From contig JAKQTR010000037.1 in assembly GCA_029562975.1 (NCBI GenBank), positions 159,131 through 223,130 of the forward strand: DNA of 64,000 nucleotides, in the 5' to 3' direction. Of the stretch, positions 43,454 through 51,546 are shown piece by piece. Source of the DNA: Acidobacteriota bacterium. GTDB lineage: Bacteria; Acidobacteriota; Vicinamibacteria; Vicinamibacterales; JAKQTR01. The translations under genes were made by a program, and so were the position numbers. A model generated the notes under the pieces. It was not told the origin of the DNA and made no database searches. It was given only the letters and a program-made list of their open reading frames with translations. The first letter of the stretch is position 1. Each line of letters begins with the position of its first letter.

Positions 43454-43921
43454 TCAGCGCCTGACGCCGTCCTTGTCGGTGATCCGTGCCGGCAGCCAGG
43501 TGATCTCGTCGTCGATGGTCACGTCGTCCGCGGCAGGCAGCTTCCTCGCCGCCGCCCTGGTCAGGACTCGCAGTTTCACCAAGCGAGCCTGGGATGCCGT
43601 GATCTCCACCTTGCCGGGCGGCTGCGGATCGATGATCTTCGCGGCGGTTCGCGCATCGGCCGGCCTGGTCGGCGGGTCCGGATCGATGACCTGCACGAGG
43701 CCGATCGCCCCGGTGCGGGCATCGTAGCCAGTGACGTCGATGACCCGCAGGTTCGGAAGCGTGAACCTGACGTGGCCCGGGCCGATCTTCTCGGCTTTCG
43801 TCCCCTTGGGGATCTCGATCGACTTCTCTGCGGCAACCACGGCCTGCGCACCCTCCAGGGTGACGGTACCGAGCGCCACACCCAGGAGTCCGGCAAGCAC
43901 ACAGGGCGTCCTCACGGGCAT
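43454..43921 (-). CDS. small secreted protein, function unknown
   Basis: 155 residues with a signal peptide (VLAGLLGVALGTVTLEGAQA). The mature part is a single beta-rich domain: IEIPKGTKAEKIGPGHVRF, PNLRVIDVTGYDARTGAIG, VQVIDPDPPTRPADA, IDPQPPGKVEITASQ and a C-terminal DDEITWLPARI. It has repeated VIDPxPP-like motifs but no cysteines or catalytic signatures. An AAAGGAGGG ribosome binding site lies three bases before the ATG. It is transcribed in the same direction as the SET paralogue 2 gene, 36 bp away, so the two may be co-expressed. I cannot assign a family. Confidence 0.65.
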   Translation of the reverse strand: MPVRTPCVLAGLLGVALGTVTLEGAQAVVAAEKSIEIPKGTKAEKIGPGHVRFTLPNLRVIDVTGYDARTGAIGLVQVIDPDPPTRPADARTAAKIIDPQPPGKVEITASQARLVKLRVLTRAAARKLPAADDVTIDDEITWLPARITDKDGVRR

Positions 43922-44613
43922 GCCCTCCTTTGGTAGGGCTCGTCTGTCGCAGAATCCTGTCGCCGGGTACTCTTCTGCCGGGCCGGCCCGACCCGCACAT
44001 CAGGCACTGCTTCCTCGGGGATCATCCGCCGTTCGCGGAGAACGCCGGCGCGGCCGCCCCCGGACGGCGGGCGGGGCAGCGACGGCCGGCACGCCCGTTG
44101 GGCATTCCATGGCGGGTGATCCGGCCGTGGGAGCGTGGAAATGGTCGGCGACGCGCATCCGGTAGCGGGCCCGCCAGGGACCTGGCGCCTGGAACCGTCG
44201 ATGCGAGGGCCAGGCCTGCGGTCTGCCCGCGGTGTCGCACCGCTGGCGACGTCGAGGAGTATCCTCCCGACCCCGCACTCGATGAAGCGCGCGCCGTGAG
44301 CCTTCCGGAAGGCCTCGAGGATGAACCCGGTCGTCGAGTAGGGGGGCGTTCCCGGCTTCATCGCCGTGATACAGGGAAGTTCCACCGCCGATCGTGGCCG
44401 CAGCGGCTTGGCCGCGACAGGCGCCTTCTGCTTCGTCACCGGCTTGACCGGAGACTTCGGAGGAGCCTGTCTCGCGGCCGGCGCCGTTTGCCGCCCGGCA
44501 GGCGTGACCGCGGCGGTCGGAGGGGCCCCGGCCGAGATGGCGTGACTCTCCGGCATCCCCGCGACACACAAGAAGACCGCGGCTGGATACAGCAGCGAAC
44601 GGATCTGCTTCAC
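43912..44613 (-). CDS. putative secreted proline/alanine-rich protein, possibly frameshifted
   Basis: A GTG start at 44613 with AAGGGAG upstream gives 233 residues. They begin with a signal-like hydrophobic segment (LLYPAAVFLCVAGM), an Ala/Pro/Lys-rich linker (PAARQAPPKSPVKPVTKQK) and a short ordered block (SAVELPCITAMKPGTPPYSTTGFILEAFRKAHG). After about residue 120 the sequence turns arginine/proline-rich with no strand or helix pattern, and the frame ends by overlapping the ATG of the next gene (43921). The change of character suggests a frameshift or a truncated gene whose real C-terminus is lost. I would treat the first ~115 residues as coding and the rest as doubtful. Confidence 0.4.
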   Translation of the reverse strand: MKQIRSLLYPAAVFLCVAGMPESHAISAGAPPTAAVTPAGRQTAPAARQAPPKSPVKPVTKQKAPVAAKPLRPRSAVELPCITAMKPGTPPYSTTGFILEAFRKAHGARFIECGVGRILLDVASGATPRADRRPGPRIDGSRRQVPGGPATGCASPTISTLPRPDHPPWNAQRACRPSLPRPPSGGGRAGVLRERRMIPEEAVPDVRVGPARQKSTRRQDSATDEPYQRRACP

Positions 44614-44945
44614 CGGGACTCCCTTCGGACGCTGCCCCCATCCGCGCACACGGGCCGGCTCGGTGCGTGGAGATGATGGCGCTCTTCGCCGGAGACGGCG
44701 CACGAGCGTCTTGCGGCGGACGGCGGCTCGGGAGGCGCCGGGCATTCCTCCGGGCGCAGGAGCGGGATGATGCAGCCGGCTCTCCGCTCACGGGAGGCGT
44801 GAATGAGACCGGCCTGGCTCCGGCTTGAGGATGCTCAGCGACCTCGGGCTGCTGGCACACCGGACCCGGGAGGAGTCGCACGGGGCGTCGTGTTGACGCG
44901 CAATCCACAACGGATGCATAATGGATGCGTATTGGACCCGTTTCC
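44614..44945. other. 332-bp intergenic region with a duplicated leader segment and the TA promoter
   Basis: About 75 bases (44733-44806) closely resemble the leader of the lipoprotein gene at 49337 (49262-49340): both contain GCGCCGGGCAT-CCTCCGGGCGCAGG, a TTCCGCTC/TCCGCTC step and GGGAGGCGT or GGAGGCGTTC before an ATG-like triplet. After it no open frame of any length follows. The right end holds the toxin-antitoxin promoter and operator. The segment is a promoter without its gene. Confidence 0.5.
44893..44933 (+). promoter_or_regulatory. promoter and tandem operator of the VapBC-type operon
   Basis: TTGACG (44893-44898) and CATAAT (44917-44922) are separated by 18 bp, a good sigma-70 promoter. 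Overlapping and following it are two 11-bp direct repeats, GGATGCATAAT (44912-44922) and GGATGCGTATT (44923-44933). They sit on the -10 and just before the antitoxin start, where ribbon-helix-helix antitoxins usually bind to repress their own operon. Confidence 0.6.
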
Positions 44946-45179
44946 ATGCCAGTCAATCTCTCGGTCAAAGACGTCCCGGATCATCTCGCCAACGCCTTGC
45001 GCGAACGGGCGCGAAGGAACCACCGATCGCTTCAGGGGGAGATGTTGGCCATGATCGAGGCGCATGTCGGCGCCAGGCCCTTTCCCGCGTTCGAGTTGCT
45101 CGCGGCCGCGCGATCTGCCGGACTGAAGGGCCCGGACCGGTCGACCCGGTGGGTCCGCGAGGATCGCGACAGCCGATGA
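44946..45179 (+). CDS. ribbon-helix-helix antitoxin (FitA/VapB-like)
   Basis: The 77-residue protein starts PVNLSVKDVPDHLANALRERARRNHRSLQGEMLAMIEAHV, a ribbon-helix-helix DNA-binding domain (beta strand then two helices). A short C-terminal tail (AARSAGLKGPDRSTRW) would wrap around the toxin. Its stop overlaps the toxin ATG by four bases (ATGA), the usual antitoxin-toxin order. The protein would neutralise the PIN toxin and repress the operon from the tandem repeats just upstream. The ATG at 44946 is chosen because the operator covers any earlier start. Confidence 0.85.
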   Translation: MPVNLSVKDVPDHLANALRERARRNHRSLQGEMLAMIEAHVGARPFPAFELLAAARSAGLKGPDRSTRWVREDRDSR

Positions 45180-45565
45180 GGCGCGTCGTCGTGGACACGT
45201 CCGCCCTGGCCGGCGTGGTCTTCCACGAGGCGGGCGGAGCGGACAGCGCGAGCCGGCTCGAGGGCGCGGCCGTGTACGCTCCGACGTTGCTGCGCTACGA
45301 GCTGCAGCAGGTGGCGGCGAAGAAGTGCCGGGAGCAGCCCGAGCAGGCCGCCGAGGTGCTCCAGGCCCTGGAACGGACCCTCGATCTGCGTTCGGGCATC
45401 GTCTGGCTGGATCCCCACCCAACCGATGTCGTGCTGGTCGCGAACGCAACGGGCCTGTCGGCGTACGACGCGAGCTACCTGTGCCTGGCGGGCATGCTCG
45501 AGGCGGAACTCGTCACGCAGGATCAGCGGTTGTCCGCGGCGCTCGATCCATTCTCCGGAACGTGA
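45176..45565 (+). CDS. PIN-domain ribonuclease toxin (VapC-like)
   Basis: 129 residues with the four acidic PIN residues: Asp in VVDTSAL near residue 7, Glu in LRYELQQV, Asp in AYDASYLCLA and Asp in LVTQDQRLSAA. VapC toxins cleave tRNA or rRNA when the antitoxin is degraded; the specific target cannot be read. It is translationally coupled to the antitoxin gene upstream. Length and motifs are normal, so the pair should be functional. The relic of a sugar-isomerase-like gene begins about 40 bp downstream. Confidence 0.88.
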   Translation: MRRVVVDTSALAGVVFHEAGGADSASRLEGAAVYAPTLLRYELQQVAAKKCREQPEQAAEVLQALERTLDLRSGIVWLDPHPTDVVLVANATGLSAYDASYLCLAGMLEAELVTQDQRLSAALDPFSGT

Positions 45566-45605
45566 CGGCCCGTGGCCGCGATTCTGACGAGGGCTCAGGC
45601 AGGAG

Positions 45606-45743
45606 CTGGATATCGAGCGCTGCGTCAGGATCCTGAACAAGCACAACTTCCAGGGCAGGGTCTCCCTGGAATACGAGGCCGGCCCCTGGGACGGGATCGA
45701 GGGCAGCGGGCGGCTTGCGGATGCCGTGGCCAAGGCGCTCCGA
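45606..45743 (+). pseudogene. 3-prime relic of the isomerase-like gene at 50178-51254
   Basis: About 138 bp translate to DIERCVRILNKHNFQGRVSLEYEAGPWDG...LADAVAKAL. This matches almost residue for residue the last ~45 residues of the intact Tat-exported isomerase-like protein 5.4 kb away (IARCVRILNKHNFQGRISLEYETGPWDGIEG...). The nucleotide match begins at about 45606, near the GGATAT shared by both, and ends at the intact gene's stop, which here is CGA instead of TGA. There is no start or upstream homology, so it is a dead fragment left by duplication and loss. Confidence 0.85.
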
Positions 45744-45779
45744 GCGCGAAGAGGGGCTGGCCGCGTCCTTCTGCCTGCC

Positions 45780-46139
45780 TCAGATTCGCTCGAGATCGGT
45801 CGCGGTGCGGTCGTTCTCGACGTTGCCGGTGTTGCGCGTCGCGGCCGGCTCGAACAGCAGGACCAGCACCTCGTCGTCGGCCACGGGCAGATGATCGACT
45901 CCGCGCGGCACGATGACGAACTCGCCGGCCGCCACCCGCGCCTCGCCATCCGGCAGCATCATGCGGAGCGTGCCGCGCACCACGTAGAACAGCTCGTCGG
46001 CGTCGTCGTGATGGTGCCACACGAACTCGCCCTTGAGCCGGGCGAGTTTGACCTGCTGGCCATTCAGCTCACCCACGATGCGCGGGCGCCAGTGGTCGGA
46101 GAACAAGGCGAACTTTTCGGCCAGGTTGACGACGTTCAT
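45780..46139 (-). CDS. cupin-domain protein
   Basis: A 119-residue single cupin. The metal motif 1 is WHHHDDADELFYVVRG (H-x-H-x4-E), and motif 2 is PRGVDHLPVADDE, where the usual histidine in G-x-x-H is kept. The beta pattern GTLRMMLPDGEARVAAGEFVIVP fits. Such small cupins bind a metal and act as isomerases, oxygenases or sensors, and without an operon partner nothing further can be said. It starts MNVVNLAEKFALFSDHW, typical of the family. It lies between the isomerase relic and the ClC fusion gene on the same strand as the latter, with 80 bp between. Confidence 0.87.
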   Translation of the reverse strand: MNVVNLAEKFALFSDHWRPRIVGELNGQQVKLARLKGEFVWHHHDDADELFYVVRGTLRMMLPDGEARVAAGEFVIVPRGVDHLPVADDEVLVLLFEPAATRNTGNVENDRTATDLERI

Positions 46140-46219
46140 CGTGGCGCATTCTCCATGGCGCCCGTCTGCGCCGCGCCGGGACCATCGACGGCGGCGGCCG
46201 GCGCGGGGCGGACGGCCGA

Positions 46220-49168
46220 TCAGCGGGCGAGGTGCTTCATCAGCACGCCCACTGCCGTTGGCTCACCCGATGCCGGGCACTGCCGCTCCCGGGCCGACCA
46301 GAGCTGCTGGGCCACATCGACGTTCTCCTCGGCCGCATCCGCCAGAGACGCCGGCCGGGCCCGTCTGGCGAGCGTCCGCCGCGCGGCCTCCGCGAGGGGG
46401 CCGGCCGGGGCGAGGGCGCCCGCGGCGCCCGAGGCCTTCGCGCACGCGTCGAACTGCGCGAGGGCCGCCGAGAGCAGCGCCAGGCTTCGACGGTGGCGCT
46501 CGCCGGACGACAGGCGCCGCTGCTCGGGATTCAGCGAGAGCACCTCCGTCAACAGCCGCCTGCGCGAAGCCGCCGTGGCGTTGCCCGGGTCGATCTGCTC
46601 GGCGCGGCGGAACGCGTCGCGCGCCGCCTCGAAGTTGTCCTGGGCCAACTCGGCCTCGCCAAGGCCGAGAAGCGCGTCGATCCGGGCGGGGTCGAGCGTG
46701 ATCACCGCGCGGAACAGCGAGGCCGACTGCGCGTCGGCGCCCAGGCTCAGGAAGCGGCGCCCGACGTCCAGCAGCAGGCCGGGGTTCCCGGAGACGGCCT
46801 GCTGCAGATCCAGCAGCTGGGCGACCGCCTGGTCGCGCATCCCGCTGCGCGCCAGGTAGTCCGCAAACTCGAAGCCCGCCTCGATGCGGCGCTGCTCAGG
46901 ACGGCCGGTCCAGTTCCCGACGAGGGCGCGGCTGTAGGCCAGGATGGCCTCCCCGGTCCGCCCCTGTTTCCCCGCGGCCCTGGCCAGGCCGAGGTTTGCT
47001 TCGCCGCTGGCCGGGTCTGCGCGCAGCATTTCCCCGAAATAGAGAGCGGCTTCCGCCGGACGATCGACTGCGAGGAGCGTCCGCGCGAGCTCAAGCCGGA
47101 CGTCAGCGGACCCGGAAACCGCCAGCGCCCGCCGGAACTGCTCGATTGCCTCCGGCTCACGGCCCTGCGCCGCGAGCGCGCGGCCTGTCTCGAACGCCCG
47201 CGCCGCGCCCTCGAGCCGCGCCGTCCGCAGGCGGTGGCCGAGGGTCCCGCTTCCGATGAGCACGATCAGCACGACGACGGCGAGCCGGATCAGCAGCGTG
47301 CGCGGCGAATTTCGACCAGGGGTCGCCTCCGGCTGCGGATCGCCGCCACCCTTGCGATAGGCCCCCACCACGTCCGTCACCGACACCGTCCCCAACAACT
47401 CGTCCGGGCGGGTCCGGCTGACGACCGGCAGTTCGTCGAGCCCCGCTTCGCCCATGCGCCGCAAGGCCAGGTCAAGCGTGTCGTCCGGATGCAGAGAACG
47501 GGATGGCGCTGACGGGTCCGGGGGAGACACGGCGGCCGCGAGGCCTCGCGCCGGCGCGTCGTGGAGGCCGTCGCGCAGCGCCCGCCTGAGATCGGCTGCG
47601 CCCAGCCAGCCCACGAACGAGTCGCCATCCATGATGGGCCACCCGCGGCGCCAGGGATCCGCGATGCCGGCTTCACCCGCGCCTGCAGGCGCGGCCTCGG
47701 TCGCGCCGGCCGGCACGCCGAGCCTGGCTGCCGCGGCGGCCGCCGACTCGCCGGCCGGCACGAACGCCCGCGCGGGCCGCATCGCCAGACCGACGGCCAG
47801 CTGATCCTCCCGCTCGGCGCGCCGCCTGGGCAGGCGGACGCCGTCCTGGTGGAGCAGGGCCTCGTAGATGGGCTCGCGCTGGAGGCGCGACGAGATGAAG
47901 TAGCTCACGAGATTGGCGATCATGAGCGGCACGATGACGGCGTAGTTCCGCGTGATCTCGAAGATCATGACCACCGACGTGAAGGGCGCGCGGATGATGC
48001 CGGCGAACGCCGCGCCCATGCCGACCAGGGCGTACGCCCCGACGCCCCCCGTGTAGTCGGGAAACCACGTGTGCACGAGGCCGCCGATGCTCCCGCCCAT
48101 CATCGCCCCGAGGAAGAGGCTGGGGCCGAAGATGCCCCCGGCATTCCCGGACGCGTATCCGGCAGCGGTCGCCACCAGTTTGAGGCCCAGCAGCAGCGCC
48201 ATGACGCCGAGCGCCATCTTGCCGTTCAGCGCTTCGCCTACGTGCGCGTATCCGACACCGAGCACGGCGGGCACCGCCCAGCCGATGAGGCCGGTGACGA
48301 TCCCGCCGATGACCGGCTGGAACCAGACGGTCGAGGCCGGCAAGCCGCGGAACCATCGCCGCTGCGCCAGCAGGAGCTTCACGAAGGCCACCGACACGAT
48401 CCCGCCTGCCACGCCGAGGGCCGCATACACGACGAACTCGATCGGGTGAACCAGTTCGTACGCCGGGACGTGGAACAGGGGCTCGTCGCCGAGCAGGAGG
48501 CGCAGCACCATCCAGGCGGTGGCGGAGCTGAGGACAATCGACCCGACGACGGGCGCGTGCAGGTCCTCCACGACTTCCTCGAGCGTGAAGAGCACGGCGG
48601 CGACTGGCGTGTTGAACGCGGCGGCGACCGCGGCCGCGGCCCCGACCGGGACGAGGCGCTTCGTGTGTGACGAACTGAGGCCGAGCCGCCGCCCGATCAC
48701 CGAGGCGATGCCCGCGCCGATGTGCACCGACGGCCCCTCGCGCCCCAGGGCGATGCCGCTCGCCAGCGACAGGCTGGAGCATGCGAACTTGCCCAGCACG
48801 GTTCGCAGGTGGATCAGTCCGTCCTCGAGGTACAGCGCGACCTTGGTCTGGGGGATGCCGCTGCCGCGGGCGCCCTGGAAGACGCGGGCGAGCAGGACGC
48901 CGGACACCAGCGCGCCCAGCACCGGGATGACCAGCCGGTGCCAGCTCGCGGCGTCCGGGGCGAAGAGGCGCGCCCCGAGGTTCTCGGTGAGGAGGATGAA
49001 CGCGACGATGACCAGGCCGACGATGGCGCCGATGACCAGGGTCAGGACGAAGAACGCCTTCTCCTCGTGGCGCCGCAACGCGTCGTCGTCCGCCCAGCTG
49101 GCGAGGCGCGAGCGGAACCCGCCGCGGGCGGGCTCCGAGGGCGCGGTGAGGGACGGGCGGGACGTCAT
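46220..49168 (-). CDS. ClC-type chloride/proton transporter fused to CBS pair and TPR domain
   Basis: 982 residues. The membrane domain (about 38-430) carries the ClC motifs GSGIPQ (102-107), GREGPS (143-148, gating Glu145) and GNAGGIFGPSLF (342-352). The EE pair in FTLEEVV (197-198) corresponds to the internal proton glutamate, which suggests an H+/Cl- antiporter. A CBS pair follows (about 455-605), then a single transmembrane helix (LAVVVLIVLIGSGTLG, about 626-642) and a region of tetratricopeptide repeats (about 655-905) ending in an Ala-rich tail. ClC proteins with CBS domains are common; a further transmembrane helix plus TPR is not. With an odd number of added helices the TPR part would be on the other side of the membrane. 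The start ATG lacks a strong ribosome binding site. Confidence 0.88.
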   Translation of the reverse strand: MTSRPSLTAPSEPARGGFRSRLASWADDDALRRHEEKAFFVLTLVIGAIVGLVIVAFILLTENLGARLFAPDAASWHRLVIPVLGALVSGVLLARVFQGARGSGIPQTKVALYLEDGLIHLRTVLGKFACSSLSLASGIALGREGPSVHIGAGIASVIGRRLGLSSSHTKRLVPVGAAAAVAAAFNTPVAAVLFTLEEVVEDLHAPVVGSIVLSSATAWMVLRLLLGDEPLFHVPAYELVHPIEFVVYAALGVAGGIVSVAFVKLLLAQRRWFRGLPASTVWFQPVIGGIVTGLIGWAVPAVLGVGYAHVGEALNGKMALGVMALLLGLKLVATAAGYASGNAGGIFGPSLFLGAMMGGSIGGLVHTWFPDYTGGVGAYALVGMGAAFAGIIRAPFTSVVMIFEITRNYAVIVPLMIANLVSYFISSRLQREPIYEALLHQDGVRLPRRRAEREDQLAVGLAMRPARAFVPAGESAAAAAARLGVPAGATEAAPAGAGEAGIADPWRRGWPIMDGDSFVGWLGAADLRRALRDGLHDAPARGLAAAVSPPDPSAPSRSLHPDDTLDLALRRMGEAGLDELPVVSRTRPDELLGTVSVTDVVGAYRKGGGDPQPEATPGRNSPRTLLIRLAVVVLIVLIGSGTLGHRLRTARLEGAARAFETGRALAAQGREPEAIEQFRRALAVSGSADVRLELARTLLAVDRPAEAALYFGEMLRADPASGEANLGLARAAGKQGRTGEAILAYSRALVGNWTGRPEQRRIEAGFEFADYLARSGMRDQAVAQLLDLQQAVSGNPGLLLDVGRRFLSLGADAQSASLFRAVITLDPARIDALLGLGEAELAQDNFEAARDAFRRAEQIDPGNATAASRRRLLTEVLSLNPEQRRLSSGERHRRSLALLSAALAQFDACAKASGAAGALAPAGPLAEAARRTLARRARPASLADAAEENVDVAQQLWSARERQCPASGEPTAVGVLMKHLAR

Positions 49169-49336
49169 CTGCGCGATCAGCTGGTGGTCACGGTATTGTG
49201 TTCCCTCGGGTCTGTGGCGTCCACCGCGCTCGCGGGCCGCCGCGCCGGCACCGCGACGTGCGCCGCGAGGCGCGCCGGGCATCCCTCCGGGCGCAGGCGT
49301 ATAATGCCTCAGGCGTTCCGCTCGCCGGAGGCGTTC

Positions 49337-50026
49337 ATGAAACAAGCCCTCACGGTTCGGAGCGTGCTGCTTGGCGTCGCGGCTGTCGCGCTGACCGTCA
49401 CGGTTGGCGGCTGTCAGCGAACGTCCGCCGGCGACTCGCCGGCTGCGCCCACCTCGTCCGGCGGGCCGTTCTCGGGCGGAGGGGCGGCCCTCGTTATCAG
49501 GCCGCTCGTCGAGGTGACCGCCGACCTCCTAGACGTGACGACCGGCTACACCGGCACGGACAACTGGGCCGGGCAGTCCGTCACCATTCCGGGATCTGGC
49601 TCCTACAACAACCTGCGGTTCAACTGGTACCACTACAACCCGGCCGGCACGCCCGTCGCGTTTGGGACGCTCTACATCCTGACGCAGGAGTACACGGGCC
49701 TCGTCTCCAACCTCGGACCGGCGACGCCCGGGTACTTCGCCGAATCGGAAGCCGTGAAGGACGGCCAGTACATCTTCCCCGCGGCGGTGACGGTCACCGG
49801 CGGGACGTGCTACTGGTTCTACAGCGACACGCGCGGCCGGTTGACGACGGGTTTCAACAAGGACACGTACACGGGCGGCGACCTCTACGTGACGGGCTAC
49901 CCGACCGAGCCGTTCAGGAAAGCGCAGGCCAGCTGGCTGCTGCTGCCGTCGGGCGAGTACCTCAAGCCGGCGCTAGGCACCGGCGTGGACGCCAACTTCA
50001 GGTTGCAGGGCGCCGCGGTCCAGTAG
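49337..50026 (+). CDS. predicted lipoprotein, function unknown
   Basis: 229 residues beginning with a lipoprotein signal (SVLLGVAAVALTVTVGGC, lipobox VGGC). A Ser/Pro/Gly linker follows, then a beta-rich domain with aromatic strands (SYNNLRFNWYHYNPAGTPVAFGTLYILTQ, YIFPAAVTVTGGTCYWFYSD, GGDLYVTGYPTEPFRKAQASW). It resembles a surface beta-sandwich such as a carbohydrate-binding module, although I cannot place it in a family. TATAAT at 49302-49307 and GGAGGCGTTC directly before the ATG give a convincing expression signal. A similar leader exists at 44733-44806 without a gene. It is divergent from the ClC fusion gene. Confidence 0.75.
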   Translation: MKQALTVRSVLLGVAAVALTVTVGGCQRTSAGDSPAAPTSSGGPFSGGGAALVIRPLVEVTADLLDVTTGYTGTDNWAGQSVTIPGSGSYNNLRFNWYHYNPAGTPVAFGTLYILTQEYTGLVSNLGPATPGYFAESEAVKDGQYIFPAAVTVTGGTCYWFYSDTRGRLTTGFNKDTYTGGDLYVTGYPTEPFRKAQASWLLLPSGEYLKPALGTGVDANFRLQGAAVQ

Positions 50027-50177
50027 CGTCCGCTCCGCGCGTCGGCTGGCACACCAGAACCGCGAGGCGCGCGTAAGGGAGCGCCTTCCCCTTGCGGTGA
50101 TGCCCCGGGGCGACACATACTTGCTCATCCTGCCGGTCGCGCAGGAAGCCCCCAGTCACACAGGAGTCGAGAGAGCC

Positions 50178-51254
50178 ATGAGCGACGCCAACCGCCGGGA
50201 CTTCCTCCGCACAACCTCAGCCGCGATGGCGGCCGCCGTCGCCGTCGCGCCCCTGGCTGCCTCTCCCCGCTTCCGTTCCGACGAGGAGAAACGGGCCAGG
50301 CTGGCGTCGAACTGCTACGCCTGCCGGGGTGTCTTCAACCGGGACGCCTTCAATCCCGCCCAGCCTCCGTCTCCCGAGGCCAGGCAACTCCAGAAGAAGT
50401 ACGGCTCGATCACCCTGCTCGATTTCCCCCAGTTCACGAAGGACAACTTCCCGGGGATCCGTTCCATCGATCTCCTGGCGGGGCTGTTCGGCGACATCGC
50501 CGACCCCGCCATGTTCCGGAAACACACGAGCTGGTGGGACGGGAAGCCGACCGACACCCTGGCCTTCGACCCCGACGCCCCGTCCTCCCGGACATGGCTG
50601 GACAAGCTGGCCGGCCGCTTCGCGCAGACCGGCGTCAGCGGCTACCACATCTCCAACGACATTCCCCAGCACATGGCCGACCTGGATGATGATCGGCGAA
50701 AAGCCGGGATCGCCACCGCCAAGGCGTGGATGAACGCCGCCTCCCGGATCGGGGTCAAGGCCATGCGGGTCAACACCGCCGGCCCCTTCATCGGCCCCTG
50801 CGCGGAGCTGGTGAACGGCCTGCCCCGCAACGACCTGATGGAGAAGTACCTCGAAAAGGCCATCCTCTCCTACCGCGAACTGGCCGAATACGGGGACAAG
50901 GTCGACGTCATCGTGACGATTGAAAACCACTGGGGGATCACCGCCAATCCCATCAACACGAGAATCATCATCAGCGAGGTCAACCACCCGCGCCTGGAAG
51001 CCTGCCCCGACTTCTGCAACTGGGAACACAAGTACATGCTCTACCACGCCCTGGACGACGTCATGCCCTACGCCCGCACCATCGTCCACGCGAAGTACTG
51101 GGACCGCTGGGAAGACGTGGATATCGCGCGCTGCGTCAGGATTCTGAACAAGCACAACTTCCAGGGCCGGATTTCCCTGGAATACGAAACCGGCCCCTGG
51201 GACGGCATCGAAGGTACCAGGAGGCTGGCGGACGCCGTGGTCAAGGCGCTCTGA
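50178..51254 (+). CDS. Tat-exported sugar phosphate isomerase/epimerase-like TIM-barrel protein
   Basis: The 358-residue protein begins with a Tat signal (NRRDFLRTTSAAMAAAVAVAPLAAS). The rest fits the xylose isomerase-like TIM barrel (AP endonuclease family 2 fold): TGVSGYHISNDIPQH, AASRIGVKAMRVNTAG, VIVTIENHWGITANP with the metal-binding Glu, CPDFCNWEHKYMLYHALDDVMPYARTIVHAKYWDRWEDVD, and NFQGRISLEYETGPWDG with the late Glu. Members isomerise, epimerise or hydrolyse sugars with a divalent metal. Export fits the other Tat proteins here. The C-terminal ~45 residues exist also as a relic at 45606-45743. It lies 151 bp after the lipoprotein gene on the same strand. Confidence 0.85.
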   Translation: MSDANRRDFLRTTSAAMAAAVAVAPLAASPRFRSDEEKRARLASNCYACRGVFNRDAFNPAQPPSPEARQLQKKYGSITLLDFPQFTKDNFPGIRSIDLLAGLFGDIADPAMFRKHTSWWDGKPTDTLAFDPDAPSSRTWLDKLAGRFAQTGVSGYHISNDIPQHMADLDDDRRKAGIATAKAWMNAASRIGVKAMRVNTAGPFIGPCAELVNGLPRNDLMEKYLEKAILSYRELAEYGDKVDVIVTIENHWGITANPINTRIIISEVNHPRLEACPDFCNWEHKYMLYHALDDVMPYARTIVHAKYWDRWEDVDIARCVRILNKHNFQGRISLEYETGPWDGIEGTRRLADAVVKAL

Positions 51255-51546
51255 TCGCAGCAGGCGGCGCGGCAGGCGCGGGCGCGGGATGGTGCCGCGG
51301 GTGATTCGTTCCGCATCGGCGCCGTTGCCTCGGCCGGCCCTGGCGGGCGATTCGCAGAGGCGCACCCGAAGCCTCACTGCGCCCCGGGCGGGAAGGTCCG
51401 GTCCGGGCACGCCAGATGCCCCAGGCCTGCCGTGATGAGGGCCAGGGTGACGCCGCCCGGCGCGAAACCGGCGGCGTGGCGGCGTCGGGGCGCGGGCGCG
51501 CGCGGAGCGGCCGCGTCGCGACCGGCCCGTCCGCGCGCTGGAGCGA

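Noticed and set aside
44946..45565. Part of a larger defence island
   Set aside because: The PIN toxin pair stands alone; no restriction, CBASS, retron or other defence gene lies beside it.
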